From: Halomonas campaniensis
GTDB taxonomy: Bacteria > Pseudomonadota > Gammaproteobacteria > Pseudomonadales > Halomonadaceae
DNA length: 64,000 nucleotides
Direction of reading: 5' to 3'
Assembly: GCF_002211105.1 (NCBI RefSeq)
Contig: NZ_JPUA01000012.1
Coordinates: 1-64,000 of the forward strand
Shown here: in pieces, positions 31,245 through 39,820 of the stretch
How the letters are laid out: every line of letters starts with the position of its first letter
Position numbering within the stretch: position 1 is the stretch's first letter
Position numbers and translations under genes: made by a program
The notes under the pieces: model-generated
What the model was told of the DNA's origin: nothing
What the model saw: the letters and a program-made list of their open reading frames with translations, nothing else
Database searches by the model: none

Positions 31245-32393
31245 ATGGGGGAGCAACCATCGTGGGTGGATACGCCGCTTTGGGAGGTCGTGGAACTAGA
31301 TCAATTTCGTACCCCCGAGCAGACCCAGGCGAGCCAGTGGCGACGTTCGTTACGTTCAATCTCAACGTGGTTGGGGGGCAAAAACAGCACTGAGCAGCAG
31401 GTGAAAGACGAAAGCGAGCTGCGTGCGCTACCTGAGGTGCGGCTAGCGCATTTAGTGCCGCCTATTGATTGGGCTCCCGCGGCGAGTGCATTGGGGCAGC
31501 AGCTAGAAGGCCAGGATGCGCCGGTAACGTTCTTTATTACCACGCCCTACAGCGGCCATGCTTCGGTGGTAACTCATTGGGCTGAAACGCATCAGGTTGC
31601 CTGCTTAGCGCCGCCCACGCTTAGCGAAATAGCTGAGGGTAGTACTCAGTGGGTAGAGCAGTGTGTCAATCAACGAGAATGGGCCATTCCCGCTCTGGAA
31701 CGCTATTTTTTACGCCACACCCAGGGTATTCAGGGCGTTCGGGAGTTTCTTGAGCGTGCTTTAAGTGGACGTTTGGGCAAAGGAGTGATTGGTTGTGACA
31801 GCTGTACCTACGCTTTCCTTCAACATGTAATCGGTATTGATGGGGCGCCGGTATTTACCCTTCAATCCATGGAAGGCGAGCAACTGGCACGCTATTTTGC
31901 ACAAATTGCGACCCATTCGGGGGAGCCACCGCCTGTTTACAGCACGCGAACCGATAAGCAGGTATTGTTCGACTCAGCATCTAATCAAAAGAGTAAGGCG
32001 CCTAATAAAGAACTGCAGCGCTTAGCGGCTCACTGCCGCGGCCATATAGGTCTTGCTTGGCACTATTGGCGCGAGCGGCTTCGTGAGCCAAAAGCAGGTG
32101 ATGACGAGGCCCTGTGGCTAGTGGATGCCCTAGCAGAGGCGGAGCTTGCCGTTGATACCGGGGATATCGCCACGCTGGTGCTACATGCGCTAATGGTTCA
32201 TGGCGGTCTGGATGACGACTCTTTGGGAGAAGTGCTGCCGTTCTCACACCATGAAGCACTCAATGCCCGTCTAGCCCTGCAGCGCAAAGGCATTGTTTCA
32301 AGCTGTGAAGGACGTTGGCAGATTGCACCTTTAAGCTACGCGAGCGTTCGGCAGTTACTAGAGTCGCGAAACTATCTAGTGGATCCTCTCTAA
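31245..32393 (+). CDS. Uncharacterised 382-aa protein next to MscS channel
   Basis: I do not recognise the family. The protein is soluble with no signal peptide. A central region (about residues 95-235) alternates hydrophobic strands and helices: VTFFITTPYSGHASVVTHW, then VACLAPPTLSEI, then GVIGCDSCTYAFLQHV. This reads like an AAA/P-loop fold in which the nucleotide loop has been lost (TPYSGHAS instead of GxxGxGK[ST]). The C-terminal 70 residues (HEALNARLALQRKGIVSSCEGRWQIAPLSYASVRQLL) look like a winged helix. It ends 40 bp before the MscS gene, so the two are probably co-transcribed. Both structural readings are inference from pattern alone. Confidence 0.7.
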   Translation: MGEQPSWVDTPLWEVVELDQFRTPEQTQASQWRRSLRSISTWLGGKNSTEQQVKDESELRALPEVRLAHLVPPIDWAPAASALGQQLEGQDAPVTFFITTPYSGHASVVTHWAETHQVACLAPPTLSEIAEGSTQWVEQCVNQREWAIPALERYFLRHTQGIQGVREFLERALSGRLGKGVIGCDSCTYAFLQHVIGIDGAPVFTLQSMEGEQLARYFAQIATHSGEPPPVYSTRTDKQVLFDSASNQKSKAPNKELQRLAAHCRGHIGLAWHYWRERLREPKAGDDEALWLVDALAEAELAVDTGDIATLVLHALMVHGGLDDDSLGEVLPFSHHEALNARLALQRKGIVSSCEGRWQIAPLSYASVRQLLESRNYLVDPL

Positions 32394-32433
32394 GCAGACC
32401 CGCTATAAGTGACAGGCCCGTGGAGGGCGACCC

Positions 32434-33285
32434 ATGGAAGAACAGCAGAAATATGCGCGACTGTTTAACGATATCGATAGCCAAGCGCTGATTACCCTTG
32501 GGGTGGTGCTGCTATCAGCCATCGTACTGATTATTGTCAGCCAACGGGGGCTGAGCTGGATCGGCAACCGAATGCATGGTCAAGTTCGCTTTCGTATTTT
32601 TGCTCTGGTGCCGATGACGCGCTTGCTGATATTGATTACTGCACTTGCCATCATCGTACCGATTATTATTGAGCCGTCGCTGCGCAATATGGTGACCCTG
32701 TTGGGTGCACTGGGCTTAGCCATTGGCTTTGCCATGAAAGATTACGTGAGCAGCTTAATAGCGGGCGTTGTTTCGGCGGTAGAGCTCCCTTATCGACCCG
32801 GCGACTGGGTTCAAATTGAAGATACCTACGGCGAAGTCAAACACGTGGGCTTACGCACTGTTGACATCCAAACCCCCGACGATGATTTGGTCTATGTACC
32901 GCATTTAAAGCTGTGGGATCACGCCGTTTATAATGCCAACAACGGCGGTACCAGCCTGCAGTGCGTAGCGAGCTTTTATCTTCACCCTGAGCACGAGGCA
33001 GGCTGGGTGCGGAAAGCGCTGCGTGACGTAGCGCTGACCAGTGCCTACCTTAAATTCGACCAGCCGATCATTGTGGTGGCTGAGGAGAAGCCCTGGGGCA
33101 CTCACTACCGCATACGCGCCTATCCGGTGGATCCCCGTCAGCAGTTTCTATTTATTACCGACCTCACCGTACGCGGCAAAACAGTGCTGAGTGCCGCGGG
33201 TGTGCAGTCAGCGATGTTGCCACCGGATGCGGCCTTGGATACCCGCAACGCGGTGGGGTCAGTTTACTCAAGAGGTGGTGACTAG
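32434..33285 (+). CDS. MscS-family mechanosensitive ion channel
   Basis: This 283-aa small-conductance mechanosensitive channel protein has three N-terminal membrane helices (about residues 12-36, 58-82, 87-112). The pore helix with [24 protein letters not shown] follows, then the beta domain motif [37 protein letters not shown] (key residues RPGDW, G-V and T-D-L-x-x-P). Such channels release solutes on hypo-osmotic shock, fitting a halophile. The pairing with the uncharacterised upstream gene is notable. Its last 4 bp overlap the convergent yeeN gene. Confidence 0.92.
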   Translation: MEEQQKYARLFNDIDSQALITLGVVLLSAIVLIIVSQRGLSWIGNRMHGQVRFRIFALVPMTRLLILITALAIIVPIIIEPSLRNMVTLLGALGLAIGFAMKDYVSSLIAGVVSAVELPYRPGDWVQIEDTYGEVKHVGLRTVDIQTPDDDLVYVPHLKLWDHAVYNANNGGTSLQCVASFYLHPEHEAGWVRKALRDVALTSAYLKFDQPIIVVAEEKPWGTHYRIRAYPVDPRQQFLFITDLTVRGKTVLSAAGVQSAMLPPDAALDTRNAVGSVYSRGGD

Positions 33286-34016
33286 CTATCACTCTCTGCG
33301 GGCAATTCACCGCTGTGATAGACGTTTTGCACATCGTCCAGCTCATTAAGCATGGCAAGAAACTTTTCAAACATCGCTACGTCATCGCCTTCCACCGGGG
33401 TGGTGGTTTGCGGGAGGAACTGAATCTCGTCCGCCTCAAAGTCAATCTCACCGAATGTATCCAGCAGCGCCTGCTTGGCTTTGGCATAGTCGGTGTGCGG
33501 AGCGAAAACGGTGATGCGCTCGCCCTCTTGCTCAATGTCGGTGACATCCACATCGGCTTCCATCAGTGCTTCAAGCACAGCCTCTTCATCGCTTCCAGCG
33601 AAGGAGAAGATGGCACAGTGGTCAAACATGTGGCTGACGCTGCCGGGAGTGCCGATTTTGCTCTTGGTTTTGGTGAAGCAGCCGCGCACATCGCCAAAGG
33701 TGCGGTTGGGGTTGTCTGTAAGGCAGTCGACAATCACCATCACATTGCCGGGGCCGAAGCCTTCGTAACGGGCGGGGGAGAAATCTTCGCCACCGGCGCC
33801 ACTGGCCTTGTCGAGCGCTTTATCAATCACGTGAGAGGGCACCTGGTCTTTCTTGGCCCGCTCCATTAAGCCGCGCAGCGCCAGATTGCCATTAGGGTCA
33901 GTGCCGCCCGCTTTGGCGCAAACGTAAATCTCGCGTCCATATTTGCTGTAGACCTTGGTCTTTGCATCGGCCGTTTTGGCCATGGATTCCTTACGGTTCT
34001 GAAAAGCCCTACCCAT
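33282..34016 (-). CDS. yeeN: YebC/PmpR-family protein, YeeN type
   Basis: The 244-aa protein of the YebC/TACO1 family starts [14 protein letters not shown] and contains the core [18 protein letters not shown] near residue 20 and [24 protein letters not shown] near 93 (key residues YEGFGP and D-N-x-N-R). The insertion and spacing match E. coli YeeN more than YebC. YebC members act as ribosome-associated factors relieving stalling at proline stretches and have also been described as DNA-binding regulators. The gene stands alone, converging on mscS with a 4-bp overlap of the 3' ends. Confidence 0.88.
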   Translation of the reverse strand: MGRAFQNRKESMAKTADAKTKVYSKYGREIYVCAKAGGTDPNGNLALRGLMERAKKDQVPSHVIDKALDKASGAGGEDFSPARYEGFGPGNVMVIVDCLTDNPNRTFGDVRGCFTKTKSKIGTPGSVSHMFDHCAIFSFAGSDEEAVLEALMEADVDVTDIEQEGERITVFAPHTDYAKAKQALLDTFGEIDFEADEIQFLPQTTTPVEGDDVAMFEKFLAMLNELDDVQNVYHSGELPAESDS

Positions 34017-34252
34017 GTTGCCGTCCTATTTTTTCTAGACCTATATTTTCTATATACCCCGCGCAATGAGCGGCGGGGCGGATGTTTTCAAAAGAGCGAA
34101 TAAATCGCATAGAGCGAAAAGAGTAAATTTTACCCAACAGCGTACCATGCTAACAGCGTTATTTAAGGCGCTCGCCGAAGCATTGCTTGGCTTAGCGTAT
34201 ACTGACCGCCAGTCCCCTCAGGGTAATATCAACTCTTCAAGGAGAAACAGGC

Positions 34253-34870
34253 ATGCCGTTGACACTCTGGCTATCACTCGCTGCGATTTGTGCCATGGGG
34301 GCTATGTCGCCGGGGCCGAGTTTGGCACTGGTGTTGCGCCATACGTTAGGCGGCGGTCGCTTTACCGGGGTGACGGCCGCCATCTTCCATGCTTTTGGTG
34401 TGGGCTTCTATGCGCTGCTGACTGTTTGGGGCCTAGGCGCCCTAATCGCCGGTTTTCCGCTGCTGTTCCAATTGATTACCTGGTTCGGCGCGGCTTACCT
34501 GGCATGGTTAGGGATTAAGGCGCTGCGCGCTGGTAGAGCCGGTGCTTTAGAGCCCAGTGCTGTCGCCACTAATCCTAGCCAGGCCGCTAAAGAGGGCGTA
34601 CTGGTGGCATTAGGCAACCCGAAGCTGATTCTGTTCTTTGTTGCACTACTGAGCCAGTTTGTGACCCCGGAGATGAGTGGGGCCGCTAAAGCTATCATTG
34701 TATTAACGGCGATGATTATTGACGGGGGCTGGTACGTGTTGGTGGCGGTGGTGCTTTCTCACTCGCAGATTCTGCCCTGGCTGCAGCAGCGTGCCCACTG
34801 GATTAACCGCATCACCGGGGTACTTTTAATCGCACTGGCACTGCGTGTGGTTGCCGGGCCGCTGGTGTAA
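34253..34870 (+). CDS. LysE/RhtB-family amino-acid exporter
   Basis: This 205-aa inner-membrane protein of the LysE/RhtB superfamily has six predicted helices. The N-terminal signature AMSPGPSLALVLRHTLGGGRFTGV near residue 18 and the GNPKLILFFVALLSQF helix near 121 are typical. It exports amino acids or related metabolites; the specific cargo is unknown. The start has an AAGGAG site. It is transcribed alone, 236 bp from the divergent yeeN gene. Confidence 0.9.
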   Translation: MPLTLWLSLAAICAMGAMSPGPSLALVLRHTLGGGRFTGVTAAIFHAFGVGFYALLTVWGLGALIAGFPLLFQLITWFGAAYLAWLGIKALRAGRAGALEPSAVATNPSQAAKEGVLVALGNPKLILFFVALLSQFVTPEMSGAAKAIIVLTAMIIDGGWYVLVAVVLSHSQILPWLQQRAHWINRITGVLLIALALRVVAGPLV

Positions 34871-34928
34871 AAAGTCTAGCCGTGGCATGGTGATACCTAT
34901 GCCGTTTGGGGTTTTGTGGGGCTGAGTG

Positions 34929-35420
34929 ATGCAAATTTATGACAATGACTGCTATACCCACCAAGGGCTGCCGTTTAACTTACGTGCGCTGCGTGGCCAA
35001 GTGCTGCTGGTGGTTAACGTTGCCAGCCAGTGTGGTTTTACCCCGCAGCTAAGAGAACTCGAAACCCTTTTTCAGCGCTATCGGGATCGTGGCTTCACTG
35101 TACTCGGTTTCCCGTGTAATCAGTTTGGCCGCCAATCACCGGAAAGCGCCCAAGCGTTTTGTCAGTTTGGCGAAAAGCAGTTTGGGGTCAGTTTTCCATT
35201 GCTGGAGAAGGTTAAGGTCAATGGCCGTGACGCTCACCCTCTGTTTATCCATCTTAAGCGGGAGGCGCCTGGCGTGCTGGGTACGCAGTTGATCAAGTGG
35301 AATTTCACCAAGTTCCTGGTGGGCCGTGATGGCAAGGTGATTGCCCGCTTTGGATCGCGCGACCACGGGCGACCACTACGCCTGGCAGTGGAAGAGGCGC
35401 TTGATCAACGCTATCCATAG
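34929..35420 (+). CDS. Glutathione peroxidase family protein (thiol peroxidase)
   Basis: The 163-aa cysteine-type glutathione peroxidase reduces hydroperoxides in the cytoplasm. The catalytic tetrad members are visible: Cys35 in VNVASQCGFT, Gln near 65 in FPCNQFG, Trp near 124 in IKWNFTKFLV and the following Asn. A second Cys near 63 could act in resolving. Cys replaces selenocysteine, as usual in bacteria. ATG 34929 is preferred to GTG 34926. It lies 58 bp after the lysE-type gene and may be in the same transcript. Confidence 0.92.
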   Translation: MQIYDNDCYTHQGLPFNLRALRGQVLLVVNVASQCGFTPQLRELETLFQRYRDRGFTVLGFPCNQFGRQSPESAQAFCQFGEKQFGVSFPLLEKVKVNGRDAHPLFIHLKREAPGVLGTQLIKWNFTKFLVGRDGKVIARFGSRDHGRPLRLAVEEALDQRYP

Positions 35421-35431
35421 CGTTGAGGTTG

Positions 35432-35818
35432 CTAGGCTTTTTCGCCCCGAGAAACGGCCACGCGATTCATTAGCGCGTTCCAGCGGTGTCGCACCATCAT
35501 GGTGGTTAGCCCTGAAAAAAGCGCCCAACTTTTGCGCCGCCAGCCTTTCAACCGCAGGTTGTGGCTTACCAACTGTTTCATCAGCTTGTAGTCGTCAAAT
35601 TGTCGCCATTCGCTGGCGATTGAAAGCTGATGACGAGACATCACCGGTGCCATTTCCAGGCGGAACATCCATTCAAGCTCGTTAAGGGTCATATCGTAGC
35701 GCTCTATGACCTCGACCATACGCGCGTAATCGCGCTCGCTGGGCTCACGATCCAGCCACAGCGGGGCTAGCGCTAACCAAAGGTCGCCGCGTTCATCTAC
35801 TAGCTGCTGTGCATTCAT
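35432..35818 (-). CDS. Uncharacterised 128-aa protein, possibly DUF7079
   Basis: The product is a small soluble acidic-to-basic helical protein. The pattern LAPLWLDREPSERDYARMVEVIERYDMTLNELEWMFRLEMAPV, of which the key residues are W-L-D-x-E, L-x-E-L and E-x-x-P, recalls a small domain family (DUF7079) of unknown function. I am not certain of that assignment. ATG 35818 gives MNAQQLVDERGDLW; the longer frame to 35860 runs into a tandem repeat and is unlikely. It converges with the glutathione peroxidase gene, 11 bp away. Confidence 0.65.
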   Translation of the reverse strand: MNAQQLVDERGDLWLALAPLWLDREPSERDYARMVEVIERYDMTLNELEWMFRLEMAPVMSRHQLSIASEWRQFDDYKLMKQLVSHNLRLKGWRRKSWALFSGLTTMMVRHRWNALMNRVAVSRGEKA

Positions 35819-35857
35819 GCTCGTCTCTTGGTAAGTCGTTGCTGATATAAGCACCCG

Positions 35858-35899
35858 CATAAGTACCTACAACATAAGTGCCTACAATAAGTGTCTATA
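35858..35899. repeat. Short tandem repeat, about 2.8 x 15 bp
   Basis: Units cataagtacctacaa (35858-35872), cataagtgcctacaa (35873-35887) and the partial taagtgtctata (35888-35899) lie upstream of the minus-strand 128-aa gene, in the fabV-side intergenic region. No function is evident. Confidence 0.7.
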
Positions 35900-36035
35900 T
35901 ACATGCATAGATGGCTATCGTGACGCGAAAGCGTCGTTAGCTCAAGGGAGAATAATAGCTCAGCGGACAATAGCTTAATAGCGGACAGGGCGCCGCTAGA
36001 CCGCTAGAATACTCCCTATGAGTCATAACACTGCC

Positions 36036-36096
36036 ATGGCAAAAACGATCTCAAATACTGTGCCAAAAACTTTGGCACAGACTATGGCAAAACGAT
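36036..36096. promoter_or_regulatory. Hairpin flanked by direct repeats upstream of fabV
   Basis: A perfect 10-bp inverted repeat CTGTGCCAAA-aac-TTTGGCACAG (36058-36080) is bracketed by direct repeats ATGGCAAAAACGAT (36036-36049) and ATGGCAAAACGAT (36084-36096). All four elements share a TGGCA/TGCCA core. The array ends 51 bp before the fabV GTG start and could be a multi-site operator. Otherwise the 329-bp region 35819-36147 holds only the tandem repeat at its left end. Confidence 0.55.
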
Positions 36097-36147
36097 GTCG
36101 CTGGTTATGATGTCAAAAGCGAAATCAATCCGATAACGAGGTTCGAT

Positions 36148-37359
36148 GTGATTATTAAACCCAAAGTGCGCGGCTTTATTTGTACCACTACGCATCCTAT
36201 TGGCTGCGAGCAGAACGTTCGCGAACAGATTGAAGCGACCCGTGCTCGCGGCTTGGATAAGCAGGCTGGCCCAAAAAAAGTGCTCGTCATTGGGGCTTCA
36301 AGTGGCTACGGCTTGGCTGCCCGGATTACCGCGGCGTTTGGCTACGGCGCCGACACCCTGGGTGTGTTCTTTGAAAAGCCCGCCACCGACAAAAAGCCGG
36401 GCACCGCGGGTTGGTACAACAGTGCCGCTTTCGATAAGTTCGCCAAGCAGGAAGGGCTGTATAGCAAGTCGATTAATGGCGATGCCTTCTCCCATGAAGC
36501 GCGGGAAAAAGCCATTGAATTGATCAAGCAGGACATGGGCGAGATTGACCTGGTGGTCTACTCGCTGGCATCACCCGTTCGCAAACTGCCGGATAGCGGC
36601 GAAGTGAAACGCTCAAGCCTTAAGCCAATTGGCGAAACCTACCGTGCCACTGCTATCGATACCAATAAAGATGCGATTATCGAAGCGGAAGTGGAACCTG
36701 CTACCCAGCAGGAGATCGACGACACCATTACGGTAATGGGTGGCGAAGATTGGGAACTGTGGATGGACGCGCTTGACCAAGCGGGTGTGCTTGCTAAAGG
36801 TGCGCGGAGCGTGGCGTTTAGCTATATCGGCACTGAAATCACCTGGCCGATCTACTGGCACGGTGCGCTGGGTAAAGCCAAAGAAGACCTTGACCGTGCA
36901 GCAGCGGCTATCGATGCCAAGCTGAAAGAGAGCGGTGGCGGTGCCAATGTGGCGGTGCTCAAATCGGTGGTCACTCAGGCGAGTGCTGCGATTCCGGTAA
37001 TGCCGCTGTATATCGCCATGGTCTACCGCATTATGAAAGAGCAAGGCCTGCACGAAGGCACGATTGATCAGTTGAACCGTCTATTCGGCGAGCAGCTCTA
37101 CTCGGCCAAGGGGCTACGCGGCGAGTTCACTACTGACGACGTTGGACGCCTGCGTTTGGATGACTGGGAGTTGCGCGATGACGTTCAAAAGGCGTGTCAG
37201 GATCTTTGGCCGGAAGTCACCACTGAAAACTTATTCGAAATTACCGACTATGCTGGTTATAAGCACGAATTCTTGAAGCTGTTTGGCTTTGAGCGTGATG
37301 ATGTCGATTACGATGCCGACGTCAATCCAGAGGTGACGTTTGATGTCGTGAATCTGTAA
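36148..37359 (+). CDS. fabV: Enoyl-ACP/trans-2-enoyl-CoA reductase FabV
   Basis: The 403-aa NADH-dependent enoyl reductase completes each elongation cycle of type II fatty acid synthesis; this class is typically triclosan-insensitive. It starts with GTG 36148 to give [20 protein letters not shown], the standard FabV N-terminus. It has the nucleotide motif [13 protein letters not shown] near residue 48 and the catalytic Tyr236-x8-Lys245 pair in [13 protein letters not shown], the eight-residue spacing that defines FabV. It appears monocistronic, followed by a small membrane protein gene, with an inverted-repeat array upstream. Confidence 0.95.
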   Translation: MIIKPKVRGFICTTTHPIGCEQNVREQIEATRARGLDKQAGPKKVLVIGASSGYGLAARITAAFGYGADTLGVFFEKPATDKKPGTAGWYNSAAFDKFAKQEGLYSKSINGDAFSHEAREKAIELIKQDMGEIDLVVYSLASPVRKLPDSGEVKRSSLKPIGETYRATAIDTNKDAIIEAEVEPATQQEIDDTITVMGGEDWELWMDALDQAGVLAKGARSVAFSYIGTEITWPIYWHGALGKAKEDLDRAAAAIDAKLKESGGGANVAVLKSVVTQASAAIPVMPLYIAMVYRIMKEQGLHEGTIDQLNRLFGEQLYSAKGLRGEFTTDDVGRLRLDDWELRDDVQKACQDLWPEVTTENLFEITDYAGYKHEFLKLFGFERDDVDYDADVNPEVTFDVVNL

Positions 37360-37414
37360 GCCATTCACAGAGGCGGTAGCGCCGCCCAATTCGACCGGAA
37401 CGCTGGAGGTGTTT

Positions 37415-37630
37415 ATGGATACTAGGGAAAGCAAAACCCCGGAAGAAGAGAAGCAGCATATTATCAATGAGCGGATACCTGAGGATTATGAAACCTCAAA
37501 ACCGCATCTACAGCCTGAAGCCAAGAAGCGGCCAGACGGGCTGTATAAACTGCTCCCGCTCGTGGTGATCATTCTCGGCGTGATTGTGGTCAGTATCGTC
37601 GTGTTAGGCATTATTAACCGGGGCAATTAG
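37415..37630 (+). CDS. Small C-tail-anchored membrane protein (71 aa)
   Basis: The 71-aa product has a charged, hydrophilic N-terminal half rich in Glu, Lys and Pro and a single C-terminal membrane helix (about residues 45-66, LLPLVVIILGVIVVSIVVLGII). It ends in a short basic/polar tail. I do not recognise a family. ATG 37415 follows GGAGGTG. It lies 55 bp after fabV and ends before a hairpin terminator, so it may be read with fabV. Its function is unknown. Confidence 0.65.
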   Translation: MDTRESKTPEEEKQHIINERIPEDYETSKPHLQPEAKKRPDGLYKLLPLVVIILGVIVVSIVVLGIINRGN

Positions 37631-37651
37631 TACTTAGCCATGCTCTCTTAT

Positions 37652-37674
37652 TTGCCGGGCCTTGCGCCCGGCAA
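37652..37674 (+). terminator. Hairpin terminator after the fabV region
   Basis: A 9-bp GC-rich stem TTGCCGGGC/GCCCGGCAA with a 5-nt loop is followed by a short TTT. It lies 21 bp after the small membrane protein stop codon. Confidence 0.6.
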
Positions 37675-37820
37675 TTTGCATTCATGCGTCACGTTTTTGC
37701 TGCAGTGGTCATAACGCTGCCATCCGCTACGCAATTGGGTAAGATGGTCGTTTACCTACGGCGATGGCGGTTTTTCATGCAGCGTTTCACGCATCTTTTC
37801 AAGCAGCTCAATCAGTTATC

Positions 37821-38798
37821 ATGCAGCCTAACCCGTTAGCCTCACAGGCAGCGCCGCCCCGTCGACGGGTGGCCTTTCTGCTGTTGCCGGGGTTTTCGTT
37901 ACTGACCCACGCCAGTGCACTGGAACCGCTGCAAATGGCCAACCAGCTGAGTGGGCAGATGCTTTACCACACCGTCACATTAAGTCTCAATGACGAGCCC
38001 GTGCGCAGCGGTGCTCAGCTTTCGCTCATTGCTCAGCACGCCTTAAGTACCGCATTAGGCCCGCTTGACCTGCTGTTGATATGCGCACCAACACCGCTGC
38101 CCTATACGTTGCCCGCTAAGCTGAATGAGTGGTTGAGAGGACACCTGGGGCGCGGTGTGGCTCTGGGGGGGCTGGCCGGTGGCACAGAGGTATTGGCACG
38201 CTGTGGGTTGCTTGAAGGCTATCGGGCAACGCTCCCCTGGCAGCGTTTTGAAGCGTTTTCCCAGGCCTATCCCCAAGTAACCCTTTCTCAACAGCTGTTT
38301 GAAATTGACCGCGACAGGCTGACCTGCGCGGGCGGTACCGCGGCCATGGATCTTATGCTTACGCTGATTGGCCAGCATCACGGCGCGCGTTTGGCGGAGC
38401 AGGTGTCGGAGCAGTTTGTCTGTGATCGCATTCGCTTGGCCGATGAGCGCCAACACGTGCCGCTGCGCAGCCGTCTGGGCCATGCGCCACAAAGCCTGGT
38501 GGAGGCTGTTACGCTGATGGAAGCCAATATAGAGGAGCCGCTCTCGACCCTGGAGCTTGCCGAGCACCTGGGGATTTCCCGGCGTCAGTTGGAGCGGCTA
38601 TTTAAGAAGTATCTGCAGGCGGTGCCCAGCCGCTACTACCTCGATTTGCGCTTGCAGGAAGCCCGCAAGCAGCTTAGAGAGAGTGACCGGCCAGTAGGCG
38701 ATATTGCCTTTGCCACGGGGTTTTCCTCTGGCGCCCACTTCTCTACCGCCTACCGGCACCATTTCGGCATGACACCGCGGGAAGAGCGCCTGGGTTAG
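37821..38798 (+). CDS. GlxA-type AraC-family regulator (ArgR/CdhR-like)
   Basis: The 325-aa regulator has an N-terminal DJ-1/PfpI-like amidotransferase domain (RRVAFLLLPGFSLLTHASALEPL onward, about residues 15-190). A C-terminal AraC double helix-turn-helix follows, with EANIEEPLSTLELAEHLGISRRQLERLFKK (key residues SRRQLER) near 245 and FATGFSSGAHFSTAYRHHFG near 295. Pseudomonas ArgR, which activates the arginine succinyltransferase genes, has this architecture and lies upstream of aruC. Here the ast operon begins 1 kb downstream, so an ArgR-like role is plausible, though GbdR/CdhR-type functions are possible. The start is uncertain (37821 or 37764). Confidence 0.82.
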   Translation: MQPNPLASQAAPPRRRVAFLLLPGFSLLTHASALEPLQMANQLSGQMLYHTVTLSLNDEPVRSGAQLSLIAQHALSTALGPLDLLLICAPTPLPYTLPAKLNEWLRGHLGRGVALGGLAGGTEVLARCGLLEGYRATLPWQRFEAFSQAYPQVTLSQQLFEIDRDRLTCAGGTAAMDLMLTLIGQHHGARLAEQVSEQFVCDRIRLADERQHVPLRSRLGHAPQSLVEAVTLMEANIEEPLSTLELAEHLGISRRQLERLFKKYLQAVPSRYYLDLRLQEARKQLRESDRPVGDIAFATGFSSGAHFSTAYRHHFGMTPREERLG

Positions 38799-38805
38799 AA
38801 AAGGA

Positions 38806-39600
38806 TTAGGTTAAGGTATCCACAATGCCGCCTTCCACGCGCAATGCCGCGCCGGTGGTGGCGCTGGCCTGGGGCGAGGCAGCGTAAACGCTCATGCTCG
38901 CCACCTCTTCGGGTGTCGCCAAGCGCTGGATGATGGAAGAGGGGCGGTTCTCCTGCACGAAGCGTTCTTCCATCTCTTGCTGAGAAATGCCCTCTTTCTC
39001 TGCCATTTCCCCAATCATCTTGAGCACGCCTTCTGAACGGGTCGGCCCGGGGAGAATGGCATTCACGGTGACCTGGGTGCCGCTGAGCACTTTGGCCAGC
39101 CCGCGAGAGACGGAGAGCAACGCCGATTTGGTCATGCCGTAATGCACCATCTCGCTAGGGATGTTGATCCCCGACTCGCTGGAGATGAACTGTATGCGGC
39201 CCCAATCGCGCTCGCGCATGCCCTGGGCGTAGTGGCGGGAAAGCCGCACCGCGCTCATGATATTAATATCGAAAAATTGCTGCCACGTGGCGTCATCTAC
39301 ATCGAAAAAGTCCTGCGGGCCGAAAATGCCTACGTTATTGATCAGGATATCCGCGCTGGGCTGCTGCTTAATAAGCGTTCGGCAACCTTCAGCAGTGCCG
39401 AGATCAGCCGCTACACCCTCTACCTTCGCATTGGGAGTAGCGTTTTTAAGCGCGGCGATGGCGTCATTAACTCGTGCTTGGGTACGTCCTGTCACGACCA
39501 CGTGAGCGCCAGCATTGGCGAGTCCTTGAGCAATCGCAAAACCGATGCCTGCCGTCGAGCCGGTGATAATGGCGCGTTTGCCGCTTAGATCAATATGCAT
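38806..39600 (-). CDS. Short-chain dehydrogenase/reductase
   Basis: This 264-aa classical SDR has GSTAGIGFAIAQGLA near residues 13-27, NNVG near 88 and the catalytic Ser-Tyr-Lys as SSESGIN near 140 followed by HYGMTKSAL near 156. The strand-2 end VVTGRTQ with Arg suggests NADP. ATG 39600 has an AGAGGAG site; the longer frame is unsupported. It is convergent with the GlxA-type regulator (7 bp apart) and divergent from astC. The substrate is unknown, and it has no evident part in arginine degradation. Confidence 0.87.
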   Translation of the reverse strand: MHIDLSGKRAIITGSTAGIGFAIAQGLANAGAHVVVTGRTQARVNDAIAALKNATPNAKVEGVAADLGTAEGCRTLIKQQPSADILINNVGIFGPQDFFDVDDATWQQFFDINIMSAVRLSRHYAQGMRERDWGRIQFISSESGINIPSEMVHYGMTKSALLSVSRGLAKVLSGTQVTVNAILPGPTRSEGVLKMIGEMAEKEGISQQEMEERFVQENRPSSIIQRLATPEEVASMSVYAASPQASATTGAALRVEGGIVDTLT

Positions 39601-39820
39601 ACGTTGGTCTCCTCTCGTCCTGAGTATTAATACCTCGCTACACAACGGATAGCTTCATAGCTTGCTAATAAGTATGGGGCTCTTTTAGGGTTCTTCAAGG
39701 TAGCCACTAGCATCACTAAGCGCCGCTATTCATAATTTGCCGTCCCATTGCTGAAAGCGGTTAAGCTGGTTGGCCCCTTATACTGTTTTCATTCCTTTCC
39801 TCCACTGGAGATAGCGTGCC

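Noticed and set aside
33315-33869. A 184-codon plus-strand open frame opposite yeeN
   Set aside because: yeeN on the other strand matches its family along its whole length; the plus-strand frame is a shadow without a family resemblance.
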